This document shows, in pieces, positions 16,846 through 24,699 of a stretch of 64,000 bases of DNA. The position numbers and the translations under genes were made by a program. This stretch comes from Acetobacter oeni. Lineage in GTDB: Bacteria > Pseudomonadota > Alphaproteobacteria > Acetobacterales > Acetobacteraceae. The notes below the pieces were generated by a model, which was not told where the DNA came from, did no database searches, and worked only from the letters and a program-made list of their open reading frames with translations. Where the stretch lies: NCBI RefSeq assembly GCF_011516825.1, contig NZ_WOTA01000004.1, forward strand, positions 124,001 through 188,000, in the 5' to 3' direction. Each line of letters opens with the position of its first letter. The stretch's first letter is position 1.

Positions 16846-17412
16846 GTGAAAAGAGACTGCCCCGACCGCGAAACGGAATTGCAGATCTTGAAAGAGAAAC
16901 TGGTCTCGATCGAAGAGATGGCACAAAGCCTTCCCCGCCTGCCGGCTTCCGGCATCAAGAGGCTGACCGCCCTCCGGGCCGCCTTCGCCAACAGACCGGC
17001 CCCGGCGGCGCTGGGCGTCCGTCCCAATCGGGCAGGATACCATCTTGCCCCCCTGGAAGTGCGGATCGCGGAAGTCGAGGCCATCGCGGCAACACGTCCC
17101 GAACCCGTCAAAACCCGGGTCCAGGCGCTGCCTCCGCTTTCGGAAGAGGAAGCACGCGGGATTCCGACGGAAGCCCTGTATTTCGACCGTGACTGGTACG
17201 TGCGGACCTACCCCGATGTCGCACAGTCCGGAATCGATCCCGCAACGCATTTCCGCGAGTGCGGCGACAGGGAAGGGCGCAACCCCAATCCGCACTTCAA
17301 CTCGCGACTCTACCTGGCCGCCAACCCGGACGTGGCGCACGCGGATCTCGGTCCGTTCGAGCATTTCATCATGTACGGCATCGAGGAACGTCGCCGGCTC
17401 CGGCCCGACTGA
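16846..17412 (+). CDS. Repeat protein with two Y/F-D-x-x-W/Y-L..NPDV repeats
   Basis: 188 residues, GTG start at 16846 with GGGA upstream. The first 100 residues are charged and probably partly helical. The C-terminal 80 hold two copies of a repeat of about 38 residues: FDRDWYVRTYPDVAQSG then DPATHFRECGDREGRNPNP, and FNSRLYLAANPDVAHAD then GPFEHFIMYGIEERR. Such repeats occur beside glycosyltransferase domains in large surface-polysaccharide enzymes; here they stand without any catalytic domain. No signal peptide is visible, so the location is presumably cytoplasmic. Function unknown. It is divergent from the DedA gene across a 179-base gap. Confidence 0.68.
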   Translation: MKRDCPDRETELQILKEKLVSIEEMAQSLPRLPASGIKRLTALRAAFANRPAPAALGVRPNRAGYHLAPLEVRIAEVEAIAATRPEPVKTRVQALPPLSEEEARGIPTEALYFDRDWYVRTYPDVAQSGIDPATHFRECGDREGRNPNPHFNSRLYLAANPDVAHADLGPFEHFIMYGIEERRRLRPD

Positions 17413-17547
17413 AGCTCCCGGACAGACCTCATCCCGCCACGCAAAGCCGCCCCCTGAGCCGACCTCTGGATGCCGGTCCGGGAAAGCCCTAATGAGACTT
17501 CAGAATCGTATTCCTCAGAGTCGCAGTTGTTCCGGGAGAGACATAGA

Positions 17548-18552
17548 ATGGTTCGCCTGATCGGTCGTCGGACCGCCCTTCGTGGTCTCGCTCTCACCGG
17601 AGCCGGTCCGATGCTGATAAAACCAGCCTCCTCATCGGCCGCGACAAAAACCACGGGCAGCTACGCCTCCTTCCTCGCCGAAATCCGCAGCCAGGCCACG
17701 GAGCAGGGCGTCTCCGCCGAGATCGTCAGCGAAGCTCTGGCCCTGACCCGCGAGCCCAACGCAAAAGTCCTCAAGCTGGACCGTCATCAGCCGGAATTCA
17801 CTCTGACCTGGGCCCAGTATCGCACCCGCGTCATCTCCCAGGGAAAGATCGACGCCGGCAAAGCCGCCCTGGCCGCAAACGAAGTCGCCCTGGCGCAGGT
17901 CGAATCGCGTTCAGGCGTCGAGCGTCAGCCCATCATGGGAATCTGGGGCCTCGAATCGTTCTACGGTCGCCTGACCGGCAGCTTCAACGTCGTCGATGCC
18001 CTCGCCACCCTGGCCTATGACGGTCGCCGCGCCGCATTCTTCCGCGCCGAACTGCTGAAATCCCTGAAAATCCTCAACGAACGCCGTATCACCCCGGCAG
18101 GCATGACCGGCAGCTACGCCGGCGCCATGGGCCAGCCGCAGTTCATGCCGAGCGCCTACCTGCAATACGCTAAAGCCTTCGACGGCTCACCCCGCGCGGA
18201 TATCTGGAAATCCGTCCCCGACGTGATGATGTCGATTGCAAACTACCTCGCACGCTCCGGCTGGCGCACCGGCGAACCCTCCGCCCAGGAAATCCGCGTG
18301 CCGGATTCCCTGCCACAGGCCGAACTCGGCCGCGAACACACACGCACCCTCGCACAGTGGATGCAGGCGGGCGTCCGCCGCGATGACGGCTCCTCTTTCA
18401 CCCGGAGCAACGTGGAAGGGGCCGTCGTCCGCCCCGACGGACCGGGCGGACAGGCCTTCATGGTCTATCACAACTTCAGCGTGATCCGGCGCTACAACCC
18501 TTCCGATTACTACGCGCTCGGCGTCGGCCTGATGGGCGGCCTGACAACATGA
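17548..18552 (+). CDS. Lytic murein transglycosylase, MltB type
   Basis: A 334-residue exported enzyme that cleaves the glycan strands of peptidoglycan. The N-terminus (RLIGRRTALRGLALTGAG) looks like a twin-arginine or Sec signal. The SLT_2 domain is clear: IMGIWGLESFYGRLTG holds the catalytic Glu, FNVVDALATLAYDGRRAAFF follows, and GSYAGAMGQPQFMPSAYLQY is the substrate-cleft motif. It lacks the lipobox of E. coli MltB, so it is probably soluble in the periplasm. Start ATG 17548 has GGGAG about ten bases upstream. Its stop overlaps the next start (ATGA), coupling it to the RlpA-like gene. Confidence 0.9.
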   Translation: MVRLIGRRTALRGLALTGAGPMLIKPASSSAATKTTGSYASFLAEIRSQATEQGVSAEIVSEALALTREPNAKVLKLDRHQPEFTLTWAQYRTRVISQGKIDAGKAALAANEVALAQVESRSGVERQPIMGIWGLESFYGRLTGSFNVVDALATLAYDGRRAAFFRAELLKSLKILNERRITPAGMTGSYAGAMGQPQFMPSAYLQYAKAFDGSPRADIWKSVPDVMMSIANYLARSGWRTGEPSAQEIRVPDSLPQAELGREHTRTLAQWMQAGVRRDDGSSFTRSNVEGAVVRPDGPGGQAFMVYHNFSVIRRYNPSDYYALGVGLMGGLTT

Positions 18553-19436
18553 CCTCCATTGCCTGGCGACGGCTCAGCGTCGTCCCCGCCGCGATACTGG
18601 CGGGCTGCCACCCCACAGGCCCCGCCGTGACCCCGCTGCCGCATGTGCATTACGAAGTCGGCGCGCCCTGGGTCGCAAACGGAGTGTGGCATTACCCGCA
18701 TCAGGAGTTTGCCTACAGGGAAACAGGCCTCGCCGTTATCGACGCGCCGGCTCAAGCGCCACGCCTCACGGCCGATGGCGAACTCTACGACCCGATGGTC
18801 ATGGCCGGCGCCCACCCGACCCTCCAGCTCCCGGTCATGGTCTCCGTCCGGAACATGGAAAACGGCCGAACCATCACAATCCGCCTGAATGATCGCGGCC
18901 CGGCCAATCGCGGCAGACTCGTCTCCCTGACACCCCAGGCCGCCGCCGCGCTCGCCATCGCACACGAGCCCGCGCAGGTCGAAATCACCGAGCTGGAACT
19001 GCCAAGCCGCACCTACGCCGAAACCCTGCCCGGCGGCCCGCTGCTGGACATGCAGGCGGCCCCCGTGGCCGACGTCCGGCAGGAGACCCTCGATTCGGCC
19101 GGACAGCGCACGGCCGTCCCAACCGCAAGCCCATCCGGCGGGGCAGGGACCACGGCATCGTCCACCCCGACCGCGCTTCCGGCGTTGCCGGTCACCGTAA
19201 CCCAGGGCTGGGCAACCCCCGGTTCCCTGTGGGTGGAAGCCGGACGTTTCACCGAACGGCGCTACGCCGCACTGGCCGCAACCCGCGCCGGAGGAACGGT
19301 CTGGCACCCCTCCGAAAGCAACGGACCGGCCTGGGTTGTCCGCGTCGGACCCTTCACGCGAGCGGAAGATGCGGACGCAGCACTGGACCGTGCCCTGAAT
19401 GACGGGTTAACGGGTGCTCAGATCATCGTCGAATAG
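18549..19436 (+). CDS. RlpA-like septal/peptidoglycan lipoprotein with SPOR-like tail
   Basis: A 295-residue lipoprotein (signal ending in ILAGC, Cys about residue 20). The double-psi beta-barrel core is at about 70-150, with LTADGELYD, MVSVRNMENGRTITIRLNDRGP and the usual Asp in LNDRGP. A Ser/Thr/Ala/Pro-rich linker leads to a C-terminal segment of about 75 residues (SLWVEAGRFTERRYAALAAT then WVVRVGPFTRAEDADAAL) that looks like a SPOR domain binding denuded glycan. RlpA proteins are transglycosylases or partners of them at division sites. It lies between two other cell-wall enzymes in one operon. Confidence 0.82.
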   Translation: MTSIAWRRLSVVPAAILAGCHPTGPAVTPLPHVHYEVGAPWVANGVWHYPHQEFAYRETGLAVIDAPAQAPRLTADGELYDPMVMAGAHPTLQLPVMVSVRNMENGRTITIRLNDRGPANRGRLVSLTPQAAAALAIAHEPAQVEITELELPSRTYAETLPGGPLLDMQAAPVADVRQETLDSAGQRTAVPTASPSGGAGTTASSTPTALPALPVTVTQGWATPGSLWVEAGRFTERRYAALAATRAGGTVWHPSESNGPAWVVRVGPFTRAEDADAALDRALNDGLTGAQIIVE

Positions 19437-19445
19437 GGATTCAAA

Positions 19446-20807
19446 GTGCAGACCCGACGGATTCTTCTTGCCAGCGGCGCAGCCGCTTTTGCCGGTGGTG
19501 CTGGTGTTCTGAGCGGGACTGCCCTGCCGGAAACAGCGCTGGCGCGGCCACGTCATCACGCGGCGCGTAAAGCATCCGCCGCAAACCCTGACGAAGGCGG
19601 CGCCGATTCAGCAGCCTCCGCCGCGTCACCCGCCACCACGCCCATCGGTCCGGTGGATACGGTCGCGCGCTGGGCCTGCATCGTCGATTTCGCCAGCGGC
19701 ATGGTCCTGCTCGAAAAAGCCGCTGACGAGCGGATGCCGCCCTCCTCGCTGACCAAGATGATGACCGCCTACGTCGTCTTCGCCATGCTTCAGGCCGGAC
19801 GCCTGAAACTCGACCAGATGCTGCCGGTCAGCGAGCGCGCCTGGCGGATGCAGGGCTCTAAAATGTTCGTGCCCCTCGGCGAAAGCATCGCCGTGCAGGA
19901 ACTCATCCAGGGCATGCTGATCCAGTCCGGCAACGACGCCTGCATCGTGCTGGCGGAAGGCATCGCCGGTTCGGAAGAACAGTTCGTCGCACTGATGAAC
20001 GACACAGCCGCAAAACTCGGCATGACGAACTCGCACTTCGTGAATTCAACCGGCTGGCCAGCGGAAGGGCACTATATGTCCGCCCGCGACGTCGCCACGA
20101 TTGCGGTCCACCTGATCCGCGACTACCCGCAATATTACCATTTCTTTTCCGAGACCGAGTTCAAATTCAACAAGATCAGCCAGGGCAACCGCAACGTCCT
20201 GGTCGATAAAGGTCTCGCAGACGGCCTGAAAACCGGCCACACGGATGCAGGCGGCTTCGGCCTCTGCGCCTCGTCACAGCGCGAGGGCAGGCGGGTCGTC
20301 ATGGCGCTGAACGGCATGCCCTCCTCCAATGTCCGCGCCCACGAGGGAGAGCGCCTCCTCGCCTGGTCCTTCGCCAATTTCGAACTCGCAACAATCGTGA
20401 GAAAAGGCCAGGTCCTGGATCAGGCCCCCGTCTGGATGGGCGAGGCCCCGACTGTTCCCGTCGTCGTGGCCCGGGATGTCTCCCTCGTCCTGCCTCACGG
20501 CTGGCAGTCGAAAGTCCGCGTCTCGCTCGATTACGCCTCGCCCGTCGTGGCGCCCGTCACGGCAGGACAGGCGCTCGGCCAGCTTACCATCACACTCCCC
20601 GGAGCCCCGGCCGCAAACATAGCTCCACCGCCTCTGCCGCCTGTCGCGCCCGTTGCCCCCGGCCAGCCTCCGGCCGTCATGCCTCCCGCGCCACCGGCAC
20701 CCCCGGCTGACCGCACCATGACCGTCGCCGTACAGGCCGGAAACGCCGTGGCAAAACTCGGCTTCGGGGGCCGTATCGCCGCGCGCCTCGGCATGAAACA
20801 TCACTGA
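19446..20807 (+). CDS. dacC: D-alanyl-D-alanine carboxypeptidase (PBP5/6 type)
   Basis: A 453-residue penicillin-binding protein. A signal peptide (TRRILLASGAAAFAGGAG) is followed by the peptidase domain with all three active-site motifs: SSLTK (nucleophile Ser), SGN in IQSGNDACIVLAEG, and KTG in GLKTGHTDAGGFG. A PBP5 C-terminal beta domain follows. The C-terminus is Pro/Ala-rich and ends in a possible amphipathic anchor (KLGFGGRIAARLGM). It trims pentapeptides of peptidoglycan in the periplasm. GTG start at 19446 with AGGGA about seven bases upstream, nine bases after the previous gene. The symbol follows the PBP5/6 family; dacA or dacF would be equally justified. Confidence 0.9.
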   Translation: MQTRRILLASGAAAFAGGAGVLSGTALPETALARPRHHAARKASAANPDEGGADSAASAASPATTPIGPVDTVARWACIVDFASGMVLLEKAADERMPPSSLTKMMTAYVVFAMLQAGRLKLDQMLPVSERAWRMQGSKMFVPLGESIAVQELIQGMLIQSGNDACIVLAEGIAGSEEQFVALMNDTAAKLGMTNSHFVNSTGWPAEGHYMSARDVATIAVHLIRDYPQYYHFFSETEFKFNKISQGNRNVLVDKGLADGLKTGHTDAGGFGLCASSQREGRRVVMALNGMPSSNVRAHEGERLLAWSFANFELATIVRKGQVLDQAPVWMGEAPTVPVVVARDVSLVLPHGWQSKVRVSLDYASPVVAPVTAGQALGQLTITLPGAPAANIAPPPLPPVAPVAPGQPPAVMPPAPPAPPADRTMTVAVQAGNAVAKLGFGGRIAARLGMKHH

Positions 20808-20910
20808 AACCCGTCAGAGGCCGGAGATTTTTGAAAACGACCCGTTGGTTATCAACAAATCCATTCGTCTCCGCGATGGCTGGGCATAAGAACACAAGCG
20901 GAGCACGCGC

Positions 20911-21591
20911 ATGACACGCCTTTCCCCGAGCGGCGCGTTCATCACCTTCGAAGGCGGTGAGGGCGCCGGAAAGTCCACCCAGCTCCGCGCCGTGGCCCCC
21001 CGCCTCAGAGAGCTGGGTCACGACGTCATCGCCACCCGTGAGCCCGGCGGCTCACCCGGCGCCGAAGCCCTGCGCGATCTCCTCCTCTTCGGTGAGCACG
21101 ACCTGTCCGCCCGCGCCGAAATCATGACCCATTTCGCCGCCCGCTGTGACCATGTGGACCGCGTGATCCGCCCGGCACTCGCCGCCGGAAAAATCGTCCT
21201 GTGCGACCGGTTTTTCGATTCAACCATGGCCTATCAGGGCTACGGTCGCGGTAACGGCGATCCGGACCTGCTGGCCCTCATTCATTCGCTCCGTAATCTG
21301 ACCGGCCTCACCCCCGACCTCACCATCCTGTTCGAGGTCGGCCTGGAAACAGGCCGCAAACGAATCACGGCCCGCACCGCCGTCAACGACGCCGCACGGC
21401 CCGCGCCAGGCGCCACCGACCGCTACGAAAGCGCCGATATGGCCTTCCACGCCCGGGTCGCCCAGGGATTCGAGGCCATCGCCCGGGAGGAGCCGGCCCG
21501 CTTCATCCGTGTCTCATCGGAAACCTCCGGGGTCGAGACCATCACAAACCAGGTCGTGTCCCGGATCGAAGCCTTCCTGAAAGCCCGCTGA
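20911..21591 (+). CDS. tmk: Thymidylate kinase
   Basis: Phosphorylates dTMP to dTDP (226 residues; the family is about 210). P-loop FEGGEGAGKSTQ at about 12-23, DRx motif in CDRFFDSTMAYQGYGRG, and TREPGGSPGAEALRDLLL for the TMP-binding region. A slightly long LID region (RTAVNDAARPAPGATDRYES) carries the catalytic loop. The ATG at 20911 has GGAG about eight bases upstream. Three bases separate its stop from holB, as in many alphaproteobacteria. Confidence 0.96.
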   Translation: MTRLSPSGAFITFEGGEGAGKSTQLRAVAPRLRELGHDVIATREPGGSPGAEALRDLLLFGEHDLSARAEIMTHFAARCDHVDRVIRPALAAGKIVLCDRFFDSTMAYQGYGRGNGDPDLLALIHSLRNLTGLTPDLTILFEVGLETGRKRITARTAVNDAARPAPGATDRYESADMAFHARVAQGFEAIAREEPARFIRVSSETSGVETITNQVVSRIEAFLKAR

Positions 21592-21594
21592 CTG

Positions 21595-22611
21595 ATGGCC
21601 CCGCGTAAAGGCGGCGCCCGCTCCGCCACGACCGAACCCGAAACCACCGCTGTCACCCCGCTCGACACCGCGCGCCGCGCTTCCCTCGATGTCATCGGCC
21701 ACGACATCGAATTCGCCACCTTCCGTCGTGCCGCCGCATCGGGTCGCCTGCATCACGCCTGGCTGCTCACCGGCCCGGAAGGAATCGGAAAAGCTCCCCT
21801 CGCGTTCCGCATGGCCCGCAGCCTGCTCAACGCCGAAGATCCGACCACCCCCGCCGCCCGGCAGATCACCGCCGGTTCCCACCCGGACCTCCTGGCCATC
21901 GGCCGAACCTTCGACGAAAAACGCCAGAAATTCCGAAACGAAATCGTCGCCGACGAAATCCGCCCCATCAACGCCTTCATGCACCGCACCGCCGCGGAAG
22001 GCGGCTGGCGCGTCGTCATCATCGACACCGCCGAAGCCATGAACCGCAACGCCGCCAACGCATTGCTGAAAGTCCTCGAAGAACCGCCCGCCCGCGCCAT
22101 CCTCCTGCTCACCTGCGCCACACCCGGCATGCTGCTGCCCACCATCCGCAGCCGCGTCAGAAGCCTCCCGGTCGCCCCCCTGAGCAACGCTGAAATCCAC
22201 GCCGTCCTCACCCGCACGGCCCCTGAAACATCCCCCGAAGAACTCGCGCGCGTCGTTCCCCTCGCACAGGGCTCACCCGGCCGCGCCATGACCCTGCTCG
22301 CCGACACAGGCGGTACAATCGACGCCATCGCCCACGAAGCGATCAAAGGCATGACCACCGCCCGTATGCTCAACGTCGCCGACGCCATCGGCCGCAGCGA
22401 TACCGGCTTCGACCTGTTCTTCACCCTGCTCGGCAGCGCCATGGTTCAGACAACCCGCGGCATCCCCCCCCCGGACCTGTCCCGGAGCGTAAAACTCGCC
22501 GAAGCCTGGGAAAAGGTGATGACCATCCGCAAGCAGACCGAACAGTTCAATCTCGATAAACAGGAAGCCATGATCGAAGCCATGTCCGTCGCCGGAACCG
22601 CTCACGCATAG
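21595..22611 (+). CDS. holB: DNA polymerase III delta-prime subunit
   Basis: A 338-residue AAA+ clamp-loader subunit. IGHDIEFATFRRAAASGRLHHA and LLTGPEGIGKAPLAFRMARS give the sensor and P-loop region, with Lys kept but Ala-Pro in place of Thr/Ser, as delta-prime is often a poor ATP binder. ANALLKVLEEPPARAILLLTC and LPTIRSRVRSL (the SRC-like motif, here SRV) are diagnostic of delta-prime. It loads the sliding clamp during replication. It is directly downstream of tmk. In relatives metG usually follows; here a radical SAM gene on the other strand is inserted first. Confidence 0.92.
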   Translation: MAPRKGGARSATTEPETTAVTPLDTARRASLDVIGHDIEFATFRRAAASGRLHHAWLLTGPEGIGKAPLAFRMARSLLNAEDPTTPAARQITAGSHPDLLAIGRTFDEKRQKFRNEIVADEIRPINAFMHRTAAEGGWRVVIIDTAEAMNRNAANALLKVLEEPPARAILLLTCATPGMLLPTIRSRVRSLPVAPLSNAEIHAVLTRTAPETSPEELARVVPLAQGSPGRAMTLLADTGGTIDAIAHEAIKGMTTARMLNVADAIGRSDTGFDLFFTLLGSAMVQTTRGIPPPDLSRSVKLAEAWEKVMTIRKQTEQFNLDKQEAMIEAMSVAGTAHA

Positions 22612-22668
22612 CGGCCCGATCCCGACACAGGTCTGCTTTTTCCGCCAGCCGCTTTTCCGCAGCCGCGA

Positions 22669-24267
22669 TCAGACAGCCAGAAGCTCTGCCTCCACAGGCC
22701 GTTCGACCGGAGGCGCCTGCCAGCGCCCGGAATCCACGTCACTGATCTCCCGGTCAATCTCCCCGACAACCTGTCGCGCAAACGGCCCGAGATGCAGATA
22801 CAGCGCGCTGACCATCACCACATAAGGCAACGCTTTCGGATTATGCACGGCACAGTCCAGAAGCATGCGCCAGAACTGCCCCCCCGCCCCGGGGCCGGCC
22901 CGGTGAATACGAAAAAGCAGCCGGACGAAACTGCGAAGATCACCCCGGATCATCCGATGGGCTCTCTCACGTTTCAGCATCCGCCCCAGCCGGCGCACAC
23001 GGCCGAAATAAGCGGCCGGCTCATAAATCGCTTCCAGCACCGTCCTGTAGTCACTCAGCACATCGCGACGCGGCCGCTTCGTCTCGAAGTTCAGCCCGGC
23101 AGTGCACTGATCCCCCGACTGCGTCTGCTCGCCGCCGGAGAAAAGACGCCCCTCCGCCAGCAGACGCCGCGTAAGTTGCGTCGTCGGCAGCGCATAAAGC
23201 AGCCCGACCATACAAACCGGAATCGACGTATCCTCGATACATTCGATCATACCAGCGGCAACATGGCCCTTTTCACTGTCAAACCCGACAATAAAGCCTG
23301 CATTCACGAAAATCCCGGCGCCGTGAATTTTAGCGATGCTCTGTTGCAGACTGCGCCGTGTATTCTGCTTCTTCTGCGCCATGACAAGAGTATCCGTATC
23401 CGGACTCTCAATCCCGACAAACACTGCGAAGAAATTCGTCTCAGCCAGGGAACGCAGAAGGTCATCATCGTCAGCAAGATTGACCGACGCCTCGGTGGAA
23501 AACTCAAACGGAAATTTATTCCTGTTCTGCCAGCTCTTCAGCTCCGGCAGAAATTTCTTGAGCGCCTTTTTGTTGCCGATCAGATTGTCGTCAACAAAAT
23601 CCACATGCCCGCGATAACCAAGAGCATACAGGGCATCAAGCTCAGCCAGCACCTGCCCGTTCGTCTTGGTCCGCGGCACCCGGCCATACAGCTCGATAAT
23701 GTCGCAGAACTCACAGCTGAACGGACACCCGCGCGAGAACTGAATGCCAACATGCAGATACTGATCCAGCTTCAGCAGATCGAAGCGGGGCAGGGGACTC
23801 TTCGTAACGTCCGTCTTTCCCATAGGCGCCTCGAAAACACCCTGCCGCGCGCCACTGCGCCAGACAGAGACGAAATCGCCCATGATCTCCTCGGCCTCCC
23901 CAAGCACCTGAAAATTCGCGGCGCTGTAGAAAGCCGGGGTGGATGTCACATCCGGCCCTCCGACCGCCACCGGCTTGTCACAGGCACGGCACATTTCGAT
24001 GAGATGCAGAGCATCGTTCCGCTGAGGCAGCATCCCTCCGGTCATCACCAGATCGGCCCACTCAAAATCTTCATCCGTCAGAAGCTCTGTGTTGCGATTG
24101 ATCAGCCTGATCTCCCAGCTCTCCGGAAGCAGAGCGGCAACGGTAATCAGACCAAGCGGCGCCGCCGGATAGCGCGCACCCGCAAGCTCACAGGCCTCCC
24201 TGTAGTTCCAGAACGAACCCGCGTTGAAGAGCGGGAAGATCATCAGAACCTTACATCTGTCGGTCAT
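22669..24267 (-). CDS. B12-binding radical SAM protein (DUF4070), possible hopanoid methylase
   Basis: 532 residues. N-terminal cobalamin-binding domain (about 1-150) without the full DxHxxG motif. The radical SAM core (about 165-400) has the 4Fe-4S motif in SRGCPFSCEFCDI (CxxxCxxC). Characteristic stretches are FVDDNLIGNKKALKKFLP and VNAGFIVGFDSE, followed by a C-terminal DUF4070-type region. Hopanoid C-2 and C-3 methylases (HpnP, HpnR) have this architecture, and acetic acid bacteria are known to make 3-methylhopanoids, so HpnR is a reasonable but unproven identity; other DUF4070 enzymes are possible. The gene lies opposite to and between holB and metG. A minus-strand promoter candidate lies at 24401-24429. 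Confidence 0.72.
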   Translation of the reverse strand: MTDRCKVLMIFPLFNAGSFWNYREACELAGARYPAAPLGLITVAALLPESWEIRLINRNTELLTDEDFEWADLVMTGGMLPQRNDALHLIEMCRACDKPVAVGGPDVTSTPAFYSAANFQVLGEAEEIMGDFVSVWRSGARQGVFEAPMGKTDVTKSPLPRFDLLKLDQYLHVGIQFSRGCPFSCEFCDIIELYGRVPRTKTNGQVLAELDALYALGYRGHVDFVDDNLIGNKKALKKFLPELKSWQNRNKFPFEFSTEASVNLADDDDLLRSLAETNFFAVFVGIESPDTDTLVMAQKKQNTRRSLQQSIAKIHGAGIFVNAGFIVGFDSEKGHVAAGMIECIEDTSIPVCMVGLLYALPTTQLTRRLLAEGRLFSGGEQTQSGDQCTAGLNFETKRPRRDVLSDYRTVLEAIYEPAAYFGRVRRLGRMLKRERAHRMIRGDLRSFVRLLFRIHRAGPGAGGQFWRMLLDCAVHNPKALPYVVMVSALYLHLGPFARQVVGEIDREISDVDSGRWQAPPVERPVEAELLAV

Positions 24268-24699
24268 CAGGAAAAGACCCTTCGGTTCAACAACGGGTTA
24301 TGATTGAAACGGACGATCTTTCGCCCCCTTCGGGAGCGCGCCGGTTCAGGAAGAACCCGGCCAGACGTTATGAGGGACATGCCGCGAACGCCTTTATATA
24401 ATAATGTCGGATCAGCCGGTCCCGGACAACAAAAGTCTCCTTTACGGGCTCCCCGACCGGAAACGAGGAGCACGCGGACGGACTGACCCACCTCTGGCAA
24501 AATGGAAATATCCCGGTGAACGATCGTCTTCCCGATCCTTCATCCAGACGAACTGATGTTCATACGCCCAATGCGCCAATAGCGATAGATCAGCATCTGC
24601 GACACCACACCCCATACCCCCGCCGCTGCCCCCGGCGCACAAAACTCTCCCGTCATGGGGCAGGCATCCCGCCCCGGCTGTGCTATCCTTGCTAGCATC
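24268..24699. other. 432-bp divergent intergenic region
   Basis: Between the radical SAM gene (minus) and metG (plus). It holds the AT-rich promoter candidate at 24401-24429 and, in the leftward leader, a hairpin CCGGTTC / GAACCCGG around 24343-24362. No B12-box (AGYCAGGAGACCTGCC-like) was seen, so there is no evidence for a cobalamin riboswitch. For metG, TATCCT at 24684-24689 would place the transcription start almost at the ATG. Confidence 0.4.
24401..24429 (-). promoter_or_regulatory. Candidate sigma70 promoter of the radical SAM gene
   Basis: On the minus strand TTGTCC (24429-24424) and CATTAT (24406-24401) are separated by 17 bases. Each matches the consensus at four of six positions, within a locally AT-rich stretch (TTATATAATAAT on the plus strand). 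This predicts a leader of about 125 nt. Confidence 0.35.

Noticed and set aside
22792..24303. 503-codon plus-strand frame opposite the radical SAM gene
   Set aside because: Arg/His/Pro-rich shadow translation; the minus strand has the CxxxCxxC motif and a family-length protein.
24268..24400. Cobalamin riboswitch in the leader of the B12/radical SAM gene
   Set aside because: No B12-box sequence and the leader is short; only a simple hairpin is visible.
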